Of a DNA stretch of 64,000 bases, positions 44,225 to 56,148 are shown piece by piece. Made by a program: the position numbers and the translations under genes. The notes beneath the pieces were generated by a model, which ran no database searches, was not told the origin of the DNA, and saw only the letters and a program-made list of their open reading frames with translations. Each line of letters opens with the position of its first letter. Positions within the stretch are counted from its first letter, which is position 1. This stretch comes from Viola odorata (Eukaryota; Streptophyta; Magnoliopsida; Malpighiales; Violaceae): the NCBI GenBank assembly GCA_963691705.1, contig OY829540.1:51395027-51459026 (forward strand), in the 5' to 3' direction.

Positions 44225-47200
44225 ATGGGGATAGATCCTGATTCTTTCAATGTGGATGCCTGGAACATGGGAAAATCAAAAGGAAAGAAGAAGAAAGATG
44301 TTGAGGCTGAGGGGACTGGTTGTTGGATTAGGTTTAGATTCATGGGAAGTTGCATTTCTTCAAGGACCAAGGCTGATAGCTCTACAAGTGGCACTAGCAC
44401 ACAATATGGTATACTTTTTGATCTACTTTATATGATTGCTTGTTCTTTATGGTTTGTTTGATTGAGTTGATTTTGGTGTTTATTTATGCTATTATCAGCT
44501 TTTTGTTTGGTAAGATTAGCTTGTTCTTCCGGTTTGTTGTTTGATTGTGTCGTTTGTCGTTTAATGCCGTTATTAGGCAGGTGCATCTTTCATTTTTTGG
44601 CTGTAGCATGTTATGACCGCATTCTAATTGCCGTCATTGTGTTGATTGTCGTGTTTATGCTATTATTAGCTCGTTGTTTGGATAGATTCGCTTGTTCCTT
44701 CTGGTTAGTTTGATTGTGTCATTTGTCGTTTAATGCCACTATTAGGCAGGCACATTTCCCATTCCTCAACTGTAGCATGTTAAGATTGCATTCTAATTGT
44801 ACGTGTTTCAGGCCACGTGGATGAATCGTATATAATGTACGATTTGATTCTTCAGTTTAGTAACCGAAATATGAGCATTTGTCATTCGATCTCTTCATTC
44901 AGATGCATGTAATAGTTATGTTATCCATGCTATTCTTACTTTTACCATTTAATGGCTAGATTTCAGATTTTGATAAGTTCTTGCCTTAATTGAGTAAGCT
45001 GGTCCATATTTGTTAATTTTCTATGTATTTACCTAATAAAAGTTCAATCACATGGCATTTTATCAATCCTTATTATTCTGTGAAATAGTTCAACAATGAA
45101 ATAGCTGTTGGAAATAAATCTTATTTATGTAACATTGATACCGGAACATATTCTTTGGACCAAGTTGTGAGATAAATAGGTGTTTCTTATTCTTCAAGAT
45201 CATCGGCCTATATTTGACTAACGTTGAGTAGTGACAGCTCTTCATGCTTGTTTGAAATGCTTTTTAAAAAATGGTTATTTTTGTAAAGAATCTTGGAGTG
45301 GTAGCCATGGTACGCAGACAGTTCATGTGCTTGATGATATGCACAAGTTATTAGGGATGTACACAAAGAGTAAACATGTGTTCCCTTTCTGTCTAAGAAA
45401 AAATAAGTAAGAAAACTGTCTCAGCTTCATCTAGGCTATTATGCAGTGTGCATAGCACCCTATCCTCTATTCTTCATGTGTCTATTGTTAGGTTGTTGCT
45501 TAAGTTCTCTTGAAAACTGTCCTGACTCATAATGGTACAAAATATAGCTCCAGCAGCTAAGATGCAAATTGTGAAAGTACAAAACAAAATGGTTAGACAT
45601 TTTGCCATGGAACATAGTGTAACTTGGTATGGCCTTACTGACCATGGTGGCTTAAGCAATAAATATAAAGAAAATTTTCCATTCAGTTTGAACCTTGAGA
45701 TGTTTCGAAACCCCGTTTGTAATAATGGTTTTTTATTCAACTGAATTGAAAAATGAATTTAGATTCTTTTCGATGGTGTAATGAAAAACTCAATGGATGG
45801 AAGTCTTCTAGTCATCCTTTGGAGTACCGTTTATGTATATGTACCATGTTATGCCATCCTTTGAGAAGTGTTGCTTAATATCTCAGTCAAGCTTCTGAGA
45901 CACATTTTAGCTTATAATACGGTAAATTGATATGCGTGTTGGTGGTTAAGGTAAAAGTGGGATAGTAGGTTTCGACCTAACACAACAAGCCTAGTATAAA
46001 TGTGTCCTTATGCACATCTTATCCTGTCTGCATTATGCATTTTAGATGATTTACATTGTATTAACATGTTAGGTAGATTTTATATCTGTATCTATGGTAG
46101 TAACACTGCATTTATTTTCCATCTCAAACTTGTAACTGCAAGTGCACTCATTTATAGCTTAGATGGTTTGTACCAGATTATATACAATCACATGATTTGG
46201 TTTTCTGTACGTGTTTCAGCTGAAAGTAAATCTACAAATGATACCAGCAAAGACCAACCAGCTCTCCTTGTTGGATCATCTTCGAACACCAGCAATGTTG
46301 GAAGTACTCCATCTACTCCTAAAAATAAAATGGTTGAAGAACTAAAAGTTTCATCTCGGCTTCGAAAATTTTCCTTCAATGAGCTTAAAGCAGCAACTAG
46401 GAGTTTCAGGCCTGAGAATCTTCTTGGTGAGGGGGGATTTGGTTGCGTGTTCAAAGGTTGGATCAGTGAAAATGGAACTCTTCCAGTGAAGCCTGGCATT
46501 GGACTGCCTGTTGCTGTAAAAACTCTCAACCACGATGGGCTGCAGGGTCATAAAGAATGGCTTGTAAGAGACTTCGTATGAAACTTACTGTTTATGAGGC
46601 CACATAACCAATGCACACACACCTGCAAAACTTTCCCTTAAATATACATGTATGATTGAAGTACATTTTTGTATCTTACCTTTTTGGCAGGCTGAAGTAG
46701 ATTATCTTGGTGACCTTCTCCATCCTCATCTGGTTAAATTAATTGGTTACTGCATCGAGGAGGATCAAAGGCTTCTTGTGTATGAGTTTATGCCTCGGGG
46801 AAGCTTGGAAAACCACCTTTTCAGACGTAAGAAATTAACTTGTGATTTTCATATATTTGGTTTACTTTGTGTTCTGTCATAAATTGGTAAGACTAGAATG
46901 TCTTTATTGAACCACCATATGTAGGATTTACAGTCTATAATAGTCAAATTGATCCACTTGATTAGGAAACTTAAGATATGGAACTGGTCTATGAAGAACG
47001 ATAAGGCTGCCTAAGAAGCTATTGAGACTTTCATGTTATTAAGATATGACAGTTCCCTTGCTGTTTTTCTTTTCTTCCTCTGTAATGCTGCGTTTTTCTT
47101 CTTTTGGAAGGGCATATATGGGTAATATAATTGAGATTTTAATGCAATTTATAAATCTCCACAAAGAAATGCTTTTAAGGTTACTTTCATTATGCCATGC

Positions 47201-49362
47201 AACTTATTTTTAGAAAGAAATTTTATCTAGAGTGATGTTCTTTTTTTTTATAATTATTACTAGTTTCTAGATTCTTCAGTGTTATGAGTAAATGCATTGA
47301 TGATATTGTTATTGGCCACGCGAGAAGTATAAAGAAGAAAAGCTTTTTCATTGTAATCCGGTACCAAGTTGCTGCATATGAACTATTAAGTGTCAAATAC
47401 TGATTAAGAGGTGAAAAACGAGCCATGCACACGTACTTAACTAATATGCAGGGGAATATAGGTTTATGTGCCACCTCTTCAGTTATCTATAGAATATGCG
47501 AGTACTTAATGATGCCATGACTAGTATATACCTGGATATGACGATCCCAATTTCTTAGCTATGGAGATATGCTCTCCCTCTCCCCCCGCCTTGTATGTGT
47601 TTGCATGTGGTAGTGTGCATGTAGGTTATTTGAGTTGTCCTTAGAAAACCTTGAAGGGAGAATAGCATTCAGGTAAAATAGACTTTCATTTACTTCCCAG
47701 TTAGTTTCAGACGAGTTATTCGCAAAAAATACATAACCAAAAGTTTCCAAATTTTATGCTAATTTAGGGAATGTAGCAATAGTGGCCAGATGTGCTATTG
47801 GACCTCTTTTGTTGTGTTTCTGTAAATAATTGTGTTTGATGTATCAGGGTCTCTGCCTCTTCCCTGGTCCATCAGAATGAAAATCGTGCTTGGTGCTGCG
47901 AAGGGCCTTGCATTTCTTCATGAGGAAGCTGAAAGGCCAGTGATATATCGAGATTTTAAGACATCCAATATCTTACTTGATGCTGTGGGTGTCTTGTTTG
48001 CGGAAATAGTGTGCTATTTATTTCCTCTTTCTTTTACCTTCTCTAAGATATTGTTGTCATTTTTTCTAGGACTACAATGCAAAGCTTTCTGATTTTGGAC
48101 TTGCCAAAGATGGCCCAGAAGGTGATAAGACTCATGTATCTACACGGGTGATGGGAACATATGGTTATGCGGCCCCCGAGTATGTGATGACTGGTGAGCA
48201 TCTGTCATATCCCCTTTGCCTTGTTCTAGCCAATCTTATCTATATTCTTGTGTTATGTGGCCCCCGAGTATGTGATGACTTGCCAAACTGATCATTCTCA
48301 TAACCAAATCCCCTTCCTCAAGACTAGTGCCGTATCATCTTGTCATCACTACAACTAGCTTCTCTCTTTTGCTACCATTTCCCCTTATGCTAGAGATCAA
48401 TTGCTTAAAGCCATAAGTGCCTTGCCCCTCAATGTCAACCGCCTTACTCTTGCCAAACAGTCACATCACTAGCCATTACATCACATGCATCTCTGCATCA
48501 TGCTACTGTCATATTTATCTCTTGTTTTCTGTGTCTGAAAACGTGTTCTACTTGTTAACTAACTGCACCTCAATCAGTCACATGCGACCCTCAAAAATAC
48601 ATCTACACAGACATACATCACGTAACCATATTTTGTTGTGAGCTTTATTAGCCTTGAGTAATTGTTGTTAATGAGTTTTTGCAATTTATACCAGGTCACC
48701 TGACGTCAAAGAGTGATGTCTTTAGCTTTGGGGTAGTTTTACTTGAGATGTTGACTGGGCGGAGATCCATGGACAAGAACAGACCAAACGGTGAGCATAA
48801 TCTGGTGGAATGGGCACGGCCACTTCTTGGGGACAGACGAAGGTTCTATCGACTGCTAGATCCTCGCCTTGAAGGACGCTTCTCAATCAAAGGGGCACAG
48901 AAGGCAATCCAGTTAGCTGCCCAATGCCTTACCCGTGACCCAAAAGCGAGACCTTTAATGAGTGAAGTTGTAGAAATCCTAAAACCTATGCCCTATATGA
49001 AGGACTTGGCCTGTTCGTCATCCTACTTTCAGGCCATGCACGCAGACCGTGCTGGTTCCAATCCAAGTGCTCACAATGGAAGCAGAATACGTGCAGGGCA
49101 GCCAAGGAATGTGCAGCCAATCAGGAGCACTTCTTCTAACGGTCCACCAGCCTCCCCGTGCAACCGTATTGATTACCACCGGTCTCCCATTCCTAATGTT
49201 GGACAAACACCGCATCGGTCTCCCATTCTTAATGCTGTACATGCACCGCACCAGTCTCCCATTCCTAATGCCGGACAAACACCACATCGGTCTCCCATTC
49301 CTAATGCTGGGCATGCACCGCACCAGTCTCCCGTTCCTAATGCCGGGCAAGCAACGCGCTGA
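44225..49362 (+). CDS. Receptor-like cytoplasmic kinase, PBL34/35/36-type (RLCK VII)
   Basis: Six coding exons: 44,225-44,408; 46,220-46,563; 46,691-46,826; 47,848-47,984; 48,070-48,193; 48,695-49,362 (1593 nt, 530 aa, frame consistent). N-terminus MGIDPDSF with Gly2 and a downstream [12 protein letters not shown] cysteine pair suggests lipid anchoring at the plasma membrane. Kinase features are complete: [30 protein letters not shown] (RD kinase), [14 protein letters not shown]. In Arabidopsis PBL34-36 relay immune-receptor signals. The C-terminal tail has five 12-residue repeats (about 49,180-49,350) absent from the Arabidopsis proteins as I know them. Exon limits were inferred from GT/AG sites and family alignment. 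Confidence 0.92.
48252..48280 (+). repeat. 29-bp copy of an exon end inside intron 5
   Basis: Matches the 3' end of exon 5 (48,164-48,192) with one mismatch, 88 bp downstream. The copy lacks the splice donor that follows the original. Confidence 0.9.
49179..49356 (+). repeat. 36-bp coding minisatellite in the kinase tail
   Basis: Five units encoding variants of [12 protein letters not shown]. Units alternate between a GQTP and a (G/V)HAP ending, a 72-bp higher-order period. Multiples of three keep the frame. Confidence 0.9.
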
Positions 49363-50621
49363 GACCTTTATTCTCATTTCACCCTATCATCCTTGTTCAT
49401 TTTTCAGTTCGAGGTCCTAATACTCCTGCGAACTGAAATACCGTTGTGGGTGGCTACGATCATGCTAACGGTTTCATTTTGGTAGGACTCCCTGCAATTT
49501 AATGTAGGTCTCGGAGATACTCATGACATGGGCTCTAGCTGTTTTGAACATGTAAATCTTTGTTTAGTTTACCAGTTCTATAGAAAAAACTTTATGTTCT
49601 AATTTTCTTTTGGGTTTCACATTCCTGCTTTTCTGTTTCCTGTTTTGCTTTTATACTTGGGAAAAGCATGCATCCAGATTTATAACTTGTTGTTCTAATG
49701 GCACAGGAAAGTAGGGTATCCTCTCCACCTCTCGAGACAGAAAGCTATGTTTTGAGCGCTATCAAGTCTCCAAGGAGATGTTTTCTCCGCCTCTTCGAGG
49801 CAGAAAAACTATGTTTGAGTATGAATTAATTTTAAATACTTAAATTATTGAGTAATTTTTTTATAAATCAATTTAGGGAAATAATAACTAATTTAATTAT
49901 AACATTTGATTCTCATTTTTTGTAGTTAGAACATAAAATTTACATCAAAATGTAGAAACTTCCACTGAAGTTAAAAAAAAGAACTCAAAACAAACTATAA
50001 GAGGCAATTCTACACAAGCTTATTCATGCCTTTCACCATTTTCAAGCTTATTCTCTCTTACATGACGCTTTGACTTCTCCCTATAATTTTATTTTGGAAT
50101 TTGTATGAATATGGAGTTTTGAAGAAAACTTTCACCATTTAAATTGAGAAGATAGGAGAGTATATATAAGATTTGAAAACAGTATAGTGTTCAACATTCA
50201 TTGCATATGGATTAGTATGGGAAAAAACTGTATGGAATTATTATAAATGAACTTCTTTAAGTGTGATTATGTTTTCCTTAATAAAATAACTATTTTGGTA
50301 TTCCATTCATTTTTTTTGCGCATTAAAAAGTTAACTTTTATTCGGTTCTAGAAACCTAGATATTACCAAAGTAAAAAAATCATATTTATTAGAAAATTGA
50401 GATGAAATTATTGGATTTTCAGCGGAAAAAAAATCAATTCATTTTATTTGTTTAAAATATCTTTATATATAATAAAAATGAATTCATATATCATAAAAAT
50501 GAATTTATATATCATTATTTGATTAAAATTCCCTGTTAATTTATAAATTAGGTTATTTTTATTATTTTAATATTTTAAGTGAAATCTATACATAATTCAA
50601 CACAAATTTCTAACAAAAGCT
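49363..50621. other. 3' flank of the kinase gene and AT-rich intergenic DNA
   Basis: The 3' untranslated region probably ends near 49,600. A short imperfect duplication (TCTCC...CTCGAGACAGAAAGCTATG and TCTCC...TTCGAGGCAGAAAAACTATG) lies at 49,720-49,815. The rest is AT-rich; no gene seen. Confidence 0.4.
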
Positions 50622-50909
50622 AAAGAGATGTAAGTTGACAGAGTTTAAATTTTATTCTATTTATCTACGAAGCAGTAAATTTGAAATAAAATAATTACAT
50701 TTTCCAATAACTTTAAGGTTCCAAACAAGATGAAGAGAATAACATAATTGGAATCAACAACAGTTTTAAATAAATAACCAGTTTATAAAAAAAATAGCAA
50801 TTTTAAAAAATAATAAAAGTTAACTTTATTTGTTTCAGCATTGCCAATTTACTATCATTACAGCCTATAAAAAAATTACTATCATTAAAATTTGTAGGAT
50901 TTTTTTTGC
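50622..50909 (+). repeat. 0.29-kb direct repeat, copy 1
   Basis: Nearly identical to 53,953-54,239 (AAAGAGATGTAAGTTGACAG ... AAAATTTGTAGGATTTTTTT). Neither copy has a recognisable ORF. The pair brackets the first Mutator-type element. Confidence 0.85.
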
Positions 50910-51109
50910 TCAGAAATATCAAGACAAATAAATATTTATATTTTTTTCCATTGCTCTACTGAAAGTTTCTTGAATATTAATGCTTAATGAGGCAAAAATA
51001 TCAAGAAGTTTTATTTCATCAAATTTTATTTTATTTTATTTTTAAAAGCAAGCAATTATTGGGCATAAAAGTAGTTCTCTGTATTAGAGCAATTCAGCAC
51101 AACACAAGG

Positions 51110-51247
51110 CAAAAAACTCCGTTATCCATTAGCAGTTTTTCTTAAAAGGACGTCGAGCATCGTAAGGTCTCAGATTCGTCGTACACTCGCGAATTTCTTT
51201 CATAGGTCTTCGCGGGGTGCGACAGTTTGGCGACTTCACTGGGGACT
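51110..51247 (+). mobile_element. Fossil LTR end and PBS (Ogre/Tat-like)
   Basis: GGGTGCGACA followed by TTGGCGACTTCACTGGGGACT (51,227-51,247) looks like an LTR terminus plus a PBS of the TGGCGACTCCACTGGGGA kind used by Ogre-type elements. No coding region follows, so it is a remnant. Confidence 0.4.
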
Positions 51248-51463
51248 TTAGGGTTTGAGCCGGACCGTGTCAGAAAATAATATTAAAAAAAAGAAAGTCA
51301 GTTTTTTTAATAATTCATACTTTCGTAAAATAATATTAAAAAAAAGTCATCTTTTTCAAGGTGGGTTCATGTCAAAAATAATATTAAAAAAATAAAAACG
51401 ACACATTTAACGAAGGAGTCAGTTAATTCCGGATACCCATTTTTGGGTTAAAACGTCAATTAA

Positions 51464-51480
51464 ATTATAACGGAGGGAGT
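51464..51480 (-). mobile_element. Possible Stowaway MITE terminus
   Basis: ACGGAGGGAGTA is the reverse complement of the Stowaway end TACTCCCTCCGT. Its partner end was not located with confidence. Confidence 0.35.
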
Positions 51481-51621
51481 ATTAAATTTTGATTTTGCTC
51501 TTGTTAAATTGTAGTTAACTTTGGATGGAGTATTTTGGATTCCACTGTTGCCAATTTGAATTTAATTTTTTATTATTGTTTTGGAAATTTGAGTAATTTT
51601 GTCAGAAAATCTTTTACAGGG

Positions 51622-51693
51622 AATGACATTACTCATGCAGAAATACTAACAGTTGCTCAAGCCCTTAACATTTGTAGACGAGCATGGAATTAA
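51622..51693 (+). pseudogene. RNase H-like fragment (+ strand)
   Basis: Reads NDITHAEILTVAQALNICRR, resembling the AE..A...AL motif of the plant RNase H-like (RVT_3) domain found in LINE-derived and host proteins. Very short. Confidence 0.3.
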
Positions 51694-51899
51694 AACGATA
51701 AACAATCATGTGTCACAAGAGAATATATTAAGCATGCATTAGGCCTCCTAACCGAACCCTACAACCCTTGAAACACCCTTTACTAAAAGGATGGTATTTA
51801 GCTACTCATGCTATAATATGAACAATAGATATTAATAATCATGCACAAAGAGAATAAAAGGAGAAAGGAATAGAAGAAACCGATGGATTAATTAATATT

Positions 51900-52009
51900 C
51901 AAGGAGAAAGATGTTTAGGATCACTTGCGTTGAGCCACGAGATCACCTCTTGTGAATCCGATCCGACAATTACCTTTGCACCCACCATGAAACCTTGTTC
52001 AGCTAAACG
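51900..52009 (-). pseudogene. RNase H-like fragment (- strand), interrupted by a Mutator-type element
   Basis: Minus-strand reading contains LAEQGFMVGAKVIVGSDSQE, similar to the second half of RVT_3-type RNase H (..G....v.v.sDs..vv). The Mutator-type element at 52,020 is inserted at its upstream end. Confidence 0.35.
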
Positions 52010-52019
52010 TACTATTAAT

Positions 52020-53448
52020 GGGATAAAACAAATTTTGGCACCTGAACTATAATTGTTTGACTCATTTGGCACCTCTATTTTTTTTTTTGCTTTAAAAGGC
52101 ACCTAAACTCTTTACAAATGACACATTTGGTATTCAGCACTAACGCCGTCCATCGCAACCGTTATCTCGCTGACGTGGCATGCCACGTCATAGTGCTGCT
52201 GACGTGGCATGTCACGTCATAATTTTAAAAAAAATATATAATTAATTTAAAAAATTCAGAAAAATAATATAATTAATTTAAAAAATTCAGAAAAATAATG
52301 TATTAATTTAAAAAATCCAAAAAATACTGTAATTAATTTAAAAAATATAGAAAATTAATATATTTCATTTAAAAAATTTAAAAAAATACTATAATTATTT
52401 TTCAAATTCTGAAATATAATATAATTAATTAAAAAAATCAAAAAAATAGTATAATTAATTTAAAATTTTGAGAAAAATAGTATAATTAATTTAAAAATTC
52501 CGAAATATAATATAATTAATTCTAATAGTATAATTTCTTTTTTCTTTTTTCTTCTTTCTCCTCCACCTCTTCCTGTGGAGGCAGAGGGGATGGGAAGGGC
52601 GTAGTCTAAAGCAAAGATAACTATTTTGGTGGTAGAGGTGGTTAGCGTTAGAGGCAGAGGGGGTGGGAAGGGCGATGATGGTGGCTGATCATGGTGGGAG
52701 GCCGATCCGATTGAGGGAAAGGGTGATGAAATTGAATTTGTTGTTGAAATTGGAATTTTGGGACGGGTTTGGATGATTGGAAGCGATTTGGAGGAGAAAG
52801 AAGAAAAAAGAAAATAAAGAAAAAAGAAATTATACTATTAGAATTAATTATATTATATTTCAGAATTTTTAAATTAATTATACTATTTTTCTCAAAATTT
52901 TAAATTAACTATATTATTTTTCAAATGTGACGTTTTGTTATTGTACAAGTATCTTTTAAAAGCAAAATACAACCGAGGTATGAAATCTTTCATTTAATTA
53001 TTTGACATGACTATTAGATTATATTATTTTTTGATTTTTTTGATTTTTTTAATTAATTATATTATATTTCAGAATTTGAAAAATAATTATAGTATTTTTT
53101 TAAATGAAATATATTAATTTTCTGTATTTTTTAAATTAATTACAATATTTTTTGGATTTTTTAAATTAATACATTATTTTTCTGAATTTTGTAAATTAAT
53201 TATATTATTTTTCTGAATTTTTTAAATTAATTATTTTTTTAAAAAATTATGACGTGGCATGCCACATCAGCAGCACTATGACGTGGCATGCCACGTCAGC
53301 GAAATAACGATTGCGATGGACGACGTTAGTGCTGAGTACCAAATGTGTCATTTGTAAAGAGTTCAGGTGCCTTTTAAAGCAAAAAAAAAATAGAGGTGCC
53401 AAATGAGTCAAACAATTATAGTTCAGGTGCCAAAATTTGTTTTATCCC
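52020..53448. mobile_element. Mutator-type foldback element, copy 1
   Basis: 1429 bp with long inverted arms (outer tip GGGATAAAAC...GTTTTATCCC, several hundred bp of AT-rich arm) and a 10-bp TSD TACTATTAAT (52,010-52,019; 53,449-53,458). TSD length points to the Mutator superfamily. The centre (52,555-52,800) is GC-richer, not evidently coding. Each arm carries two palindromes of the form TGACGTGGCATGCCACGTCA. Non-autonomous. Confidence 0.85.
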
Positions 53449-53458
53449 TACTATTAAT

Positions 53459-53952
53459 CTTACTTTTAGTTTTTTCCGGCACCAACAATCCATATATCCT
53501 AAAACGTCACAACGATGACATCCTTTTAATCTCATGCGAACACCGCACGTCTTTTCCAGACTCTCAATGCCCGAAACTCCAATTCATTCGATTTTCTCTT
53601 CATCTCACGGAACTCGTCAAGGTATGAATCATCCGAGCATGCGTGATTTGTGTGGCGCTTGAGGGATTCTTGCGCAGTTCTGCAAGGAGCGTGGCGTAGG
53701 CAAAGCGTGGCAGCTGAGTGATTCGGTTGTGGGAGGTGCGTGAGCTACGCGTGCGTGTTCTTGGGTGGCGACCGTGGGATTCGGTTGTGGGAGGTGCTCA
53801 AGGGGCGTACTAACGATTCGAGGGATTCGTTCGTTGGAGCTTCTGTGACTCAAGCTTCGAAATCATGTGATTCGATTTCTTTGGGGATTGGACGGACTCA
53901 ATCTCGGTAAGGAGGATTCGTTGGTGCGACGCTTGCGAATTGGACCTTAGGC
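53459..53952. other. GC-richer unique segment between repeats
   Basis: Contains two copies of GATTCGGTTGTGGGAGGTG about 60 bp apart. Short ORFs in both strands lack recognisable domains. Nothing further supported. Confidence 0.35.
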
Positions 53953-54239
53953 AAAGAGATGTAAGTTGACAGAGTTTAAACCTTATTACATTTATCTACG
54001 AAGCAGTAAATTTGAAATAAAATCATTACATTTTCCAATAACTTTAAGGTTCCAAACAAGATGAAGAGAATAACATAATTGGAATCAACAACAGTTTTAA
54101 ATAAATAACCAGTTTATAAAAAAAATTGCAATTTTAAAAAATAATAAAAGTTAACTTTCTTTGTTTCAGCATTGCCAATTTACTATCATTACAGCCTATA
54201 AAAAAATTACTATCATTAAAATTTGTAGGATTTTTTTTT
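53953..54239 (+). repeat. 0.29-kb direct repeat, copy 2
   Basis: Second copy of 50,622-50,909, same orientation, a few differences. Confidence 0.85.
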
Positions 54240-54692
54240 ATTCTCTCAATATTTAGTTAATAATTTTTACTTATATTATATACTTTTAACTAGGAGAAAG
54301 TTACACTAACTAGTATATCAATTTATATAGTAAATAATTATAAATTGTGATCATTCAACTTTTTTTTTTGTCATTACCACCACCACCTTCTGAATTATCA
54401 TTGTTTGACAAATAGGCTCCTAAATAATTTTTTGTTGGATTTAGCTCCCCTAACTATTTTTTCGTTGTAAAAAAACCCTTATATTAGTTTTCCATCCAAA
54501 ACCCTAATACATTTAGTTTGATCATTTTTTTTTAATCCCCAAAAAAATTATACTTTAAAATAAAATTAAAAAAAAGAAAAAATAATTCATAAAAATAAAA
54601 CAATATTTATACATTCATAAAAATAATTTATAGGTAGTTGTGTTCTCAAAATTCGAATTTAAAATTTTAAAACAATCTCAAGCCCATTGAAT

Positions 54693-56138
54693 GAGATAAA
54701 ACAAATTTTGGCACCTGAACTATAATTATTTGACTCATTTGGCACCTCTATTTTTTTTTTTTGCTTTAAAAGGCACCTAAACTCTTTACAAATGACACAT
54801 TTGGTACTCAGCACTAACGCCGTCCATCGCAACCGTTATCTCGCTAACGTGGCATGCCACGTCATAGTGCTGCTGACGTGGCATGCCACGTCATAATTCA
54901 AAAAAAATATATAATTAATTTAAAAAATTCAGAAAAATAATATAATTAATTTAAAAAATTCAAAAAAATAATGTATTAATTTAAAAAATCCAAAAAATAC
55001 TGTAATTAATTTAAAAAATACAGAAAATTAATATATTTCATTTAAAAAATTTTAAAAAATACTATAATTATTTTTCAAATTCTAAAATATAATATAATTA
55101 ATTAAAAAAATCAAAAAAATAGTATAATTAATTTAAAATTTTGAGAAAAATAGTATAATTAATTTAAAAATTCTGAAATATAATATAATTAATTATAATA
55201 GTATAATTTCTTTTTTCTTTTTTCTTTTTTCTTCTTTCTCCTCCACCTCTTCCTGTGGAGGCAGAGGGGGTGGGAAGGGTGTAGTCTAAAGCAAAGATAA
55301 CTATTTTGGTGGTAGAGGTGGTTGGCGTTGGAGGCAGAGGGGGTGGGAAGGGCGACGATGGTGGCTGATCGTGGTGGGAGGCCGATCCGATTGAGGGAAA
55401 GGGTGATGAAATTGAATTTGTTGTTGAAATTGGAATTTTGGGACGGGTTTGGATGACTGGAAGCGATTTGGAGGAGAAAGAAGAAAAAAGAAAATAAAGA
55501 AAAAAGAAATTATACTATTAGAATTAATTATATTATATTTCAGAATTTTTAAATTAATTATACTATTTTTCTCAAAATTTTAAATTAACTATATTATTTT
55601 TCAAATGTGACGTTTTGTTATTGTACAAGTATCTTTTAAAAGCAAAATACAACCGAGGTATGAAATCTTTCATTTAATTATTTGACATGTACTATTAGAT
55701 TATATTATTTTTTGATTTTTTTGATTTTTTTAATTAATTATATTATATTTCAGAATTTTAAAAATAATTATGGTATTTTTTTAAATTTTTTAAATGAAAT
55801 ATATTAATTTTCTGTATTTTTTAAATTAATTACAATATTTTTTGGATTTTTTAAATTAATACATTATTTTTCTGAATTTTGTATTAATTATATTATTTTT
55901 CTGAATTTTTTAAATTAATTAATTTTTTTTAAAACATTATGACGTGGCATGCCACGTCAGCAGCACTATGACGTGGCATGCCACGTCAGCGAGATACCGG
56001 TTGCGATGGACGACGTTAGTGCTGAGTACCAAATATGTCATTTGTAAAGAGTTCAGGTGCTTTTTAAAGCAAAAAAAAATAGAGGTGCCAAATGAGTCAA
56101 ACAATTATAGTTCAGGTGCCAAAATTTATTTTATCCCC
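54693..56138. mobile_element. Mutator-type foldback element, copy 2
   Basis: 1446 bp, closely similar to copy 1 throughout, tip GAGATAAAAC (one mismatch to copy 1), TSD CCCATTGAAT (54,683-54,692; 56,139-56,148). Separate TSD proves an independent insertion and not a segmental duplication. Same four ACGT palindromes. Confidence 0.85.
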
Positions 56139-56148
56139 CCCATTGAAT

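Noticed and set aside
53629..53853. 74-codon minus ORF in the GC-richer segment
   Set aside because: Low-complexity with internal repeats, no homology recognised, no promoter or intron signals.
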